A model generated the notes under the pieces. It did no database searches, was not told the origin of the DNA, and was given only the letters and a program-made list of their open reading frames with translations. The position numbers were made by a program, and so were the translations under genes. A DNA stretch of 6,378 nucleotides from Planctomycetota bacterium (GTDB lineage: Bacteria; Planctomycetota; SZUA-567; H5-PLA8). How positions within the stretch are numbered: position 1 is the stretch's first letter; each line of letters begins with the position of its first letter. Positions 1-5,470 of this stretch are shown here, piece by piece. The DNA lies in contig JANXLS010000379.1 of NCBI GenBank assembly GCA_025355035.1, positions 1-6,378 on the forward strand, in the 5' to 3' direction.

Positions 1-192
1 CGCTCGTTGTTGGCGGGCGAATTGATCAAACACGTCGTCGGCGTCGGCAGCCAACTCGACGAATCGCGCAATCTCTTTGAATACCCGCGCATGTTCGCGA
101 CGATGTTCCTGATCATCCTCGCCAGCGTGATCGTGGACAAAGTCGTTTTCGGTGAACTCGAAAAACGCGTCCGCGCCAAATGGGGGACATAG
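1..192 (+). CDS. ABC transporter permease, NitT/TauT (SsuC-like) type, C-terminal fragment
   Basis: This is the last 63 codons of an inner-membrane permease subunit; the start and the EAA loop that contacts the ATPase lie left of the window. The fragment opens in the stretch that usually reads like 'AW..LIAAE' (here SLLAGELI) and continues into a final hydrophobic helix (MFATMFLIILASVIVDKVVF). It then closes with a basic cytoplasmic tail (LEKRVRAKWGT), the way permeases of the nitrate/sulfonate/taurine importer family end. In that family two permeases form the channel and work with a periplasmic binding protein and an ATPase; none of these partners is visible here. The substrate cannot be told from this piece. 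The frame is open from base 1 and the stop is TAG. The family call rests on pattern recognition of a short piece, so the broad class is fairly safe and the subfamily less so. Confidence 0.75.
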   Translation, partial: RSLLAGELIKHVVGVGSQLDESRNLFEYPRMFATMFLIILASVIVDKVVFGELEKRVRAKWGT

Positions 193-321
193 CTCTCCGC
201 CTTCACCCGTTGCACATGTTCTCGAACAGGTTCGTTATCCAGTACCAATGTTCTTGAATTCGAACCGTTCACGGATAATTTAGGCAAGTCGTTGTCTGCA
301 CGGATCGGGGATTGTGGGACT
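193..321 (+). promoter_or_regulatory. Intergenic region with a GAAC/GTTC cluster and a weak promoter candidate
   Basis: The gap between the permease stop and the FHA gene has no convincing terminator. Between 217 and 270 there are six GAAC or GTTC words. They form the palindromes TGTTCTCGAACA (217-228) and CGAACAGGTTCG (223-234), which overlap, and GAACCGTTC (262-270). A -10-like GATAAT lies at 274-279. A TTGAAT at 254-259 is only 14 bp upstream, which is short for a sigma-70 -35 element. If GATAAT is used, transcription would begin near 286, so a TTG start at 292 would have almost no leader, while the GTG at 322 would have about 36 nt. The role as operator or promoter is inferred. Confidence 0.25.
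307..311 (+). promoter_or_regulatory. Candidate ribosome binding site for the FHA gene
   Basis: GGGGA sits 10 nt before the GTG at 322. It is a better purine tract at a better distance than the TAGG seven bases before the alternative TTG at 292, and it is the main sequence argument for the 322 start besides domain fit. Confidence 0.35.
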
Positions 322-1233
322 GTGGCCAAACTGATTTTCAGAAGCGGCATGTACGCGGGCAAGACCATGAGCCTGCCCCAGGGCAAAGCCATTGTTCTGG
401 GCCGCAACCGCGACGTAGATTTGCCGCTGAACGACGCCAAGCTGTCGCGACGGCACTGTCAGATCACTGCAACCGAAACCGGCTGCGTGATTGTCGATTT
501 CGGAAGCACGAATGGCACGTTTGTCAACGGTAATCGACTGGATGCCGACAAGCAGATGGAACTGATCGAATTCGATCGCATCGTTTTGGGCGACACCGAG
601 ATTGAACTTTATCTCTCCGAACCGGGCGAACGCATTCTGGCTGTCTCCAGCGACGACAACATGCCGATCGTGAAAGTCAGCGATTCGGGGTCGGCCGTCA
701 GCAAAGCTGTTCAGTCGCCGACACTGACGCAAATGAAGGCGATTGAGAGCGAATCGCGCCGCGTTACTGAAACGGAAATGGAGATCACTCCCGATCCAGA
801 CCCGCTGCTATCAGCGCTGTATGAAATGGGGCTCCCGCTTCCACCGGAACCGCCGCTTCCGAGCGGCACTGACATGTCACACGTCGAACCGACGTATTGC
901 AGCTATTGCGGCGCAAAGATTCTCGATGCCGATAAGGTCGCAGGGAAGGCGCGCACGAGCAGCAATAAAATGGCGTGCAAAACCTGTTTTGTCAAACCGC
1001 CGCCGGAGTTTGGGCATTCAGCGAAACCTGAAGTCGACGCGATGCTGGCGGGGCTCGACAGTGAACCGATGGTCGTCGATACATCCAAACGACCGCGCCT
1101 TGCGCTCATCGAACACGATGCGGAAGCCGCGCGCCATAGTCGCTTGACGCCGATGCTTGCCCCGGCAAAAACGATCCCGCAAGCCCCCGAGGATCCCAAG
1201 ATCTTCGGCGATGAATTTGAAGAAATCGGTTGA
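322..1233 (+). CDS. FHA domain protein with C-terminal zinc ribbon
   Basis: This is a predicted soluble 303-residue protein that would bind phosphothreonine peptides. The FHA domain covers about residues 2-98 and carries the standard signature residues: Gly27-Arg28 (VLGRNRDVDL), Ser42-Arg43 with His45 (LSRRH), and Asn64 in STNGTFVNG. After a linker of low complexity comes a proline-rich stretch (PLPPEPPLP) and then a four-cysteine zinc ribbon, Cys193-X2-Cys196 and Cys219-X2-Cys222 (CSYC and CKTC). The last 80 residues are disordered in composition and end acidic (FGDEFEEIG). No signal peptide or membrane helix is seen. I chose the GTG at 322 because the FHA fold begins right there (VAKLIF) and a purine-rich GGGGA lies 10 nt upstream. 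An in-frame TTG at 292 would add ten residues, and the ATG at 349 would cut into the fold. FHA proteins usually act with Ser/Thr kinases or secretion systems; none is visible here, so the cellular role is unknown. Confidence 0.85.
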   Translation: MAKLIFRSGMYAGKTMSLPQGKAIVLGRNRDVDLPLNDAKLSRRHCQITATETGCVIVDFGSTNGTFVNGNRLDADKQMELIEFDRIVLGDTEIELYLSEPGERILAVSSDDNMPIVKVSDSGSAVSKAVQSPTLTQMKAIESESRRVTETEMEITPDPDPLLSALYEMGLPLPPEPPLPSGTDMSHVEPTYCSYCGAKILDADKVAGKARTSSNKMACKTCFVKPPPEFGHSAKPEVDAMLAGLDSEPMVVDTSKRPRLALIEHDAEAARHSRLTPMLAPAKTIPQAPEDPKIFGDEFEEIG

Positions 1234-1267
1234 AGGTGTTATTTACATTTTCATTTTTTGAAGGCAT

Positions 1268-1297
1268 AAAAAAGTCCGCTCCGGCGGACTCGTTTTT
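1268..1297. terminator. Bidirectional intrinsic terminator
   Basis: A perfect 7-bp stem, AGTCCGC (1273-1279) and GCGGACT (1284-1290), encloses a TCCG loop. It is followed on the plus strand by CG and five T (1293-1297). On the other side it is preceded by six A (1268-1273), which become a U-tract directly abutting the stem in a minus-strand transcript. The hairpin lies 35 bp after the FHA stop and about 80 bp after the stop of the convergent receiver gene, so it can end transcription from both sides. It fits the minus-strand direction slightly better, because there the U-tract touches the stem. Confidence 0.85.
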
Positions 1298-1368
1298 GTT
1301 CTTGATATACATCGCACTTATTCTAAATATACGAATTGCCGGAGCGGATCAGGAATACTTTTTACCCT

Positions 1369-1773
1369 TCAAGGCACCACGTACTTTGAGCGGCTAAGAC
1401 GCAAGAGAACTTCGGGAACGCGTTCGAATTCACTCGACTTTTCAAAAAAATGATCGGCACCCATTGCACTGCATCGCTCCCGGCATTCGGGAATTGTGAA
1501 GTGCGTAAACACGATGACAACACACTCCGGACGCTGTCGCTTAATCTCCACAATCACTGAAAAGGACGCACCATCCGAGAGGAACAAATCCAGAACGACC
1601 GCATCCGGTTTTGTATGACTCAAAGCCGCCATGGCCTCGGCAACCGTCCCGGCTTCGCCCACGATATTGACCGGCACCGCTTCTTCGATCATGCAACGGA
1701 TCCGGCTCAATACTTGTTGGGAATCTTCGACCAAAAGCACGTTCAGTCTGCTTTCGTCCCGGTTCATTTCCAT
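1369..1773 (-). CDS. Stand-alone response regulator receiver protein (CheY-like, no output domain)
   Basis: This is a 134-residue protein made almost entirely of one receiver domain (about residues 10-128). All phosphotransfer residues are present: the acidic pair Glu16-Asp17 (VLLVEDS), the phosphoacceptor Asp62 (VVLDLFLSDG), the switch Thr90 (IVFTHFT) and Lys112 (FFEKSSEF). The protein stops right after the last helix, and the 135 bp before the next gene hold a terminator rather than a lost helix-turn-helix. I therefore read it as a complete single-domain regulator, not a truncation. From memory, a family of stand-alone receivers ending with an 'FF(D/E)KS.EF' motif exists and matches this one well. 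It lies 72 bp downstream of a histidine kinase on the same strand and is its probable substrate. The ATG at 1773 is used; a second in-frame ATG at 1767 is possible. The only purine tract upstream, AGG, is 13 nt away and inside an inverted repeat. Confidence 0.92.
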   Translation of the reverse strand: MEMNRDESRLNVLLVEDSQQVLSRIRCMIEEAVPVNIVGEAGTVAEAMAALSHTKPDAVVLDLFLSDGASFSVIVEIKRQRPECVVIVFTHFTIPECRERCSAMGADHFFEKSSEFERVPEVLLRLSRSKYVVP

Positions 1774-1781
1774 GCACGGAT

Positions 1782-1810
1782 AATACCTGGTGACACGAGT
1801 ATGAGGTATT
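1782..1810 (-). repeat. Inverted repeat in the kinase-receiver gap, overlapping the receiver's leader
   Basis: AATACCT (1782-1788) and AGGTATT (1804-1810) are perfect 7-bp inverted arms with 15 bp between them and centres 22 bp apart. In the minus-strand transcript they can pair into a hairpin whose 3' arm contains the AGG that is the best ribosome binding site for the receiver. The same arm overlaps a -10-like TATTAT (1780-1785). The element could be an RNA structure tuning receiver translation, a binding site for a dimeric protein, or chance. Confidence 0.35.
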
Positions 1811-1845
1811 GAGGAAAATGCTGAAGATGGTGTCGGTAAAACTAC

Positions 1846-4257
1846 CTACAAAGCAGGGTTGGAGTGTGCAGGCGTGAAATGGGGAGGTTTGCGCAGGGGG
1901 ATCTGAACATAGACCCGCGTACCGTGTGGCGCGCGGGGTGCGATGTCGATCGTGCCGCCGCATTGAAGCGTTCGCTCTTTCATGCCCAGCAATCCCAGCG
2001 AGCCTGACGCGTTCAAGGCGGAAGGTTGAATTCCCACTCCATCATCGCGAATCTCCAGGTTTGCGTACTGTGCGTCAGTTTTAAGATTGATATCGACGCG
2101 CGATGGGTTCGCATGCCGGGCAACATTCGTCAGGGCTTCCTGGCAGATGTAAAACAATTCGTCGGCCACGTCGGCGGGAATGGGCGCGCCGGCTTCGTCC
2201 ACGTCGGCCACGCATGGAATCGCGGTCCGTTCCTGGAAGCGTCTTGCGCGCTGCATCAACGCGGCGGCCAGGCCCAGTTTGTCCAACGCGCCGGGCCGCA
2301 AATCGGCGGCGATTTTCTGCACGGCGGCGATAGTCGCATCGGTGAGTTCCGATGCCGCGACAATCCGCTCCAGCACCGGCGAGAACCTGGGCGGCAAATC
2401 CGGGTCTGTGAGTTTTCGCTCGATCCATCGCACGTCCATTTTCAAGCCCGTCAGCAACTGCCCCAGCTCATCGTGAATTTCGCGCGCGACACGCGTGCGT
2501 TCTTCTTCCTGGGCGCGATGAAATCGGCCCAACAATGCGCGCAGTTGATCTTCCGACGATTTCAACTTCGCCTCAGCCTGCTTGCGGTCCGTGATGTCCT
2601 GCGCCGTCCCGTACAGTTTTACGACTTGGCCCGACGCATTTTTTTCCGTCCGTCCGGTTACTTCATGATAGGCGTCTTTACCACTGGGCAATTTGAGGTG
2701 TAAATCGCAGCCGTAACTTTCGCCGGTTTCCGCCGCTCGTTTGACGCACTCTCGGAGACGCTTTGCGTCTTCCGGGAAATAGTAGGCCATATTTTCGTCG
2801 TAATGAGGCGGGCCGGAGGACCGATCGCGCTCGAAGAGCCGAAAAAGAACGTCCGACCACCGGATCTCTCCCGTCGCCAAATCGTACTGCCAGTCGCCAA
2901 TATCACCCAGCGATTGGGCGTCTTTCAAACGCCGTTCGCTTTCCTGTAAAGACGCTTCGGCGCGCTTGCGGTCCGCAATATCCGAGATCGCGCCGGCCAT
3001 GCGAACAGGTTGCCCGCGTTCGTTGCGCTCCGCAATCCCGCGCGACCGCACCCATTTGTAATCGCCCTGCTTTGAACGCAATCGAAACTCTTCGTCAAAG
3101 GGAAATTTCTCGCTGAAATGCCGCTGCATAGCCTTTCGTACATGCAGCAAATCGTCCGGATGGATAAGCTCGATGAACCAGTCTTTGGGCGGCTGCAATT
3201 CATTCGTGTCGAATCCGAGGAGTTGCTTCCATCGCCCCGACAGATAGTGTTCGCCGGTGAGAATGTGCCAGTCCCACAACCCGTCACTGGTTCCGCGCAG
3301 TGCGCGCGCGTAGCGATCCTCACTTTCTAGCAAATCGGCTTCGGACTGCTTGCGCTCGGAAATGTCCTGAATGGTCCCCGTCATGAAGATGACTTTGCCG
3401 TCGCCGTCTTTGAAACTTTGCGACGTCGCCGTCAAGTATTTCAGCGGACCCAAATCGGGATTGGTTCGGAAATCGAGCTTCCCGACGAATCCGGTCCGGA
3501 GTGTATCCTCGAATTCGGCGATCAATTTTGCCCGATCCTCGGGATGCACCAACTCTGTGAATTCCGGAAGCAACGCCGGTCCGAGCTTGGGATCGCGCCG
3601 CATTACGCGATAGAGTTCCTGCGACCACGCCGCCTGATTTCGAACGAGGTCAATTTCCCAGCTTCCAATCCGCGCCTGCGTTTGGGCCGCTGAGAGACGT
3701 TCTTCACTGCGCTTCAGTGCGGATTCTTCGCGCTGTTTACCGATTGCAATCGAAGCGAGATGCGTGGCAACTGCGATCCGATCCAAATGCCATTTCTGCG
3801 GCAGCATTGGTTTGCGGTGATAGATCGCGAACGTTCCCAGCACAACGCGTTGAGCATCGAAAATGGGAGTCGACCAACACGCACGCAGATCGTATTTGAG
3901 AGCGAGTTCGCGGAAATCCTTCCAGAGCGGATCGGTGTCGATGTTTTCGACAAAAATGGGTTCGCGGCGAAATGCCGCCGTACCACACGAACCCGCGTTG
4001 GGGCCGATCAGCATGCCGTCGATCGCGCGGTTGTACTCCTCGGGTAAACTGTGCGCTGCCCCGTGCCGCACATGAACGCCATCGGCGTCGAGAAGAAGAA
4101 TGGAGCAGAGCATGTCGGCGGAGAGGGCTTCGAGAAAATGCACCAACGCGTTGAGCGTCGCGTCGAGCGAACTGCCTGTAGCAATCATTTCCAGGATGCG
4201 CCGCTGGCCCTCCAACATCACCAGAGCATCAGCTTTATCTGCCGAGGAATCATCCAT
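1846..4257 (-). CDS. Soluble sensor histidine kinase: GAF, three PAS, HisKA_3, HATPase_c
   Basis: This is an 803-residue kinase that would autophosphorylate on His595 and pass the phosphate to a receiver. Domains in order: GAF at about 16-177 (conserved SCGTA, DPLW and LRACWSTPI stretches); PAS1 at 184-304, PAS2 at 310-433 and PAS3 at 437-562, each ending in the PAC-type 'DI..RK..E' hinge; the HisKA_3 dimerisation and phosphoacceptor helix at about 584-657 (AREIHDELGQ); and HATPase at about 697-788. The ATPase shows Asn711 in the N box (EALTNVARHA), DDGVGI at 738-743 and GSLGLLGMKER at 752-762. HisKA_3 places it in the NarX/DegS/NreB class. No membrane helix or signal peptide is seen, so sensing is probably cytosolic. 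The ligands or cofactors of the GAF and PAS domains cannot be read from sequence. The gene leads a minus-strand pair with the receiver gene. The ATG at 4257 has only a weak GGA upstream. Confidence 0.93.
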   Translation of the reverse strand: MDDSSADKADALVMLEGQRRILEMIATGSSLDATLNALVHFLEALSADMLCSILLLDADGVHVRHGAAHSLPEEYNRAIDGMLIGPNAGSCGTAAFRREPIFVENIDTDPLWKDFRELALKYDLRACWSTPIFDAQRVVLGTFAIYHRKPMLPQKWHLDRIAVATHLASIAIGKQREESALKRSEERLSAAQTQARIGSWEIDLVRNQAAWSQELYRVMRRDPKLGPALLPEFTELVHPEDRAKLIAEFEDTLRTGFVGKLDFRTNPDLGPLKYLTATSQSFKDGDGKVIFMTGTIQDISERKQSEADLLESEDRYARALRGTSDGLWDWHILTGEHYLSGRWKQLLGFDTNELQPPKDWFIELIHPDDLLHVRKAMQRHFSEKFPFDEEFRLRSKQGDYKWVRSRGIAERNERGQPVRMAGAISDIADRKRAEASLQESERRLKDAQSLGDIGDWQYDLATGEIRWSDVLFRLFERDRSSGPPHYDENMAYYFPEDAKRLRECVKRAAETGESYGCDLHLKLPSGKDAYHEVTGRTEKNASGQVVKLYGTAQDITDRKQAEAKLKSSEDQLRALLGRFHRAQEEERTRVAREIHDELGQLLTGLKMDVRWIERKLTDPDLPPRFSPVLERIVAASELTDATIAAVQKIAADLRPGALDKLGLAAALMQRARRFQERTAIPCVADVDEAGAPIPADVADELFYICQEALTNVARHANPSRVDINLKTDAQYANLEIRDDGVGIQPSALNASGSLGLLGMKERTLQCGGTIDIAPRAPHGTRVYVQIPLRKPPHFTPAHSNPAL

Positions 4258-4306
4258 GACCGTGATTTCCGTTGGATTGAGGAGAGCAGCAATTCAGACG
4301 TATGAC

Positions 4307-4334
4307 ATTATGTATAACCCATTTTTTTCGACAA
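4307..4334 (-). promoter_or_regulatory. Candidate sigma-70-type promoter for the histidine kinase
   Basis: Read on the minus strand, TTGTCG (4334-4329) is followed after 16 bp by CATAAT (4312-4307), a five-of-six match to the -10 consensus. The spacer contains a run of seven A. Transcription would begin near 4300, leaving a leader of about 43 nt before the ATG at 4257. No other pair in the region fits as well, but nothing is known of this organism's sigma factors. Confidence 0.45.
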
Positions 4335-4442
4335 GAGCCAGAATCATCGAAGCAAGTGCTGCCAAAATCGGAGTTTGTTTGGTCGTGAAAGCACGCGAAC
4401 AAATTGTTTTGGCCATTCGACAAATCACCGTGCGACCGGGCA

Positions 4443-4459
4443 CAACTCCTTCGGAGTTG
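4443..4459. repeat. Perfect hairpin CAACTCC-TTC-GGAGTTG
   Basis: A 7-bp perfect inverted repeat with a 3-nt loop lies about 90 bp before the prenyltransferase start. The six A at 4463-4468 would give a U-run in a minus-strand transcript, but ahead of the hairpin rather than behind it, and no T-tract follows on the plus strand. It therefore does not look like a terminator in either direction. It could be a protein binding site or a structured leader. Confidence 0.4.
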
Positions 4460-4515
4460 AACAAAAAACAGCCTGCGTAAATTCTTACACAAAACGCTTT
4501 GGCTGATAAATGATT

Positions 4516-4543
4516 TTGCATTTAGATCGGCTCGCTCTTTAAT
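4516..4543 (+). promoter_or_regulatory. Weak promoter candidate for the prenyltransferase-mutM pair
   Basis: TTGCAT (4516-4521) is followed after 16 bp by TTTAAT (4538-4543), a good -10 with a poor -35. It would start transcription almost exactly at the ATG at 4550, giving a leaderless message. This agrees with the absence of any Shine-Dalgarno tract in the 20 bases before that ATG. An alternative pair is CTTACA (4484-4489) with GATAAA (4505-4510), spaced 15 bp, which would leave a leader of about 33 nt. I cannot choose between them. Confidence 0.25.
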
Positions 4544-4549
4544 ACCACC

Positions 4550-5452
4550 ATGTTCAGACGGCTCTCCATTTTGTTGGATTCAATCAAGTTCGCGCATTCC
4601 ATCTTCGCGATCCCCTTTGCGCTCGTCGCCGCAATTGTAGCGGCGGGCGGTTGGCCAAGGTGGCAGGTGGCCGCATGGATCGTGGTGTGCATGGTCGCTG
4701 CGCGCAGTGTCGCGATGGCGTTCAATCGCCTGGTGGATCGCGACATCGACGCACTCAATCCGCGCACGAAAACGCGCCCGACCGTTACCGGGGCGGTGGC
4801 GCCACGATTCATGCTCGCGTTTCTGATCGTCTGCGCGGTCGTTTACGCGTTCGGAGCGTGGATGCTCAACTCGGTCTGCGCGGTCCTTGCGCTGCCGGTG
4901 CTCGCGATTCTTCTGGGCTATTCGTACGCAAAACGCTTCACCTCGCTCTGTCACTTCTGGCTCGGATTCGCATTGGGACTGGCGCCTATTGCGGCGCATC
5001 TCGCGGTGCGCGGGGATCTCGCGCCGCTTGCGTCGATGGGGACAAAATGGAATCTGTCGTTCGAGCTTTTTCCGATTTTGCTCTGGGCGACGGTGTTGTG
5101 TTGGGTCTCCGGTTTCGATTTGATTTACGCCTGCCAGGACTACGAATCGGATTGCGCCGAACCGCGTCTGCATTCAATTCCCAAAGCCATCGGATTGAAA
5201 AACGCGCTGACGATGTCATCGGTCCTTCATGTCATCGCAGTCGGGCTTCTGATTGCAACAGGAGCATACGCGAGCATGGGCCTCTATTATTACTTCGCGA
5301 CGGCGCTTGTCACCGGGTTGCTTTTTTACGAACATTGGATCGTCAGTCCCACTGATTTGGCTCGAGTGAACGTAGCTTTTTTCACGATCAACGGAGCGGT
5401 CAGCTTGCTGCTGCTTGTCGCGGTTTGGCTGGAACGAGTCATTCTAAAATAA
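4550..5452 (+). CDS. UbiA-family polyprenyltransferase (4-hydroxybenzoate octaprenyltransferase / MqnP-like)
   Basis: This is a 300-residue integral membrane enzyme that would join a polyprenyl diphosphate to an aromatic acceptor in quinone synthesis. It has the two Mg2+-diphosphate binding motifs of the UbiA superfamily. The first is Asn59-X3-Asp63-X3-Asp67 (NRLVDRDID, followed by a TRP segment). The second is Asp190-X6-Asp197-X3-Asp201 (FDLIYACQDYESD, followed by LHSIP). YSYAKRFTSLCHFWLG at about 124-139 is another family hallmark. Several hydrophobic helices fill the rest, as expected for the family's roughly nine. The motif-2 wording and the length match the group annotated as 'UbiA-like' or putative 4-hydroxybenzoate polyprenyltransferase, which in many bacteria serves the futalosine menaquinone pathway (MqnP). 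Which quinone is made here cannot be decided without the rest of the genome, so I give no symbol. No ribosome binding site precedes the ATG. mutM follows 18 bp downstream, probably in one operon. Confidence 0.92.
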   Translation: MFRRLSILLDSIKFAHSIFAIPFALVAAIVAAGGWPRWQVAAWIVVCMVAARSVAMAFNRLVDRDIDALNPRTKTRPTVTGAVAPRFMLAFLIVCAVVYAFGAWMLNSVCAVLALPVLAILLGYSYAKRFTSLCHFWLGFALGLAPIAAHLAVRGDLAPLASMGTKWNLSFELFPILLWATVLCWVSGFDLIYACQDYESDCAEPRLHSIPKAIGLKNALTMSSVLHVIAVGLLIATGAYASMGLYYYFATALVTGLLFYEHWIVSPTDLARVNVAFFTINGAVSLLLLVAVWLERVILK

Positions 5453-5470
5453 ATTCACCGGATTGAAACA

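Larger units (their letters stand above)
4258..4549. other. Divergent intergenic region between kinase and prenyltransferase genes
   Basis: About 290 bp of locally AT-richer sequence separates two divergently transcribed genes. The open frames across it have no family resemblance and no good ribosome binding sites, so I see no gene here. It contains a fair promoter for the kinase, weak promoter candidates for the prenyltransferase, a 7-bp hairpin at 4443-4459, and a short palindrome AACAAATTGTT at 4398-4408. Confidence 0.6.

Noticed and set aside
217..228. TGTTCTCGAACA as a LexA (SOS) box
   Set aside because: The half-sites look right, but the 2-bp spacer does not match the LexA operators I know, and the flanking gene is not an SOS gene. 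Kept only as an unexplained palindrome cluster.
280..732. A 150-codon minus-strand open frame opposite the FHA domain
   Set aside because: The plus-strand frame encodes a textbook FHA signature; this frame is its shadow and shows no family match.
1302..1330. TTGATA followed by TAAATA as a plus-strand promoter inside the convergent gap
   Set aside because: The -35 is good, but the -10 matches only three of six positions. Nothing on the plus strand would be expressed from it apart from antisense RNA to the receiver and kinase genes.
2026..2703. A 225-codon open frame on the plus strand, antisense to the histidine kinase
   Set aside because: It lies wholly inside the kinase ATPase and phosphoacceptor region, whose minus-strand translation has all family motifs. 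Its own translation resembles no family and is rich in Arg, Gln and Gly, as expected of an antisense frame in GC-rich coding DNA.
4250..4492. An 80-codon minus-strand frame in the divergent gap that could be a small gene ahead of the kinase
   Set aside because: It has no ribosome binding site and no recognisable domain or membrane segment. It also crosses the best kinase promoter and the kinase start codon.
4580..5173. A 197-codon minus-strand open frame
   Set aside because: It is antisense to the prenyltransferase gene, whose catalytic motifs are intact. The translation is a charged Arg/Glu/His-rich string without recognisable domains.
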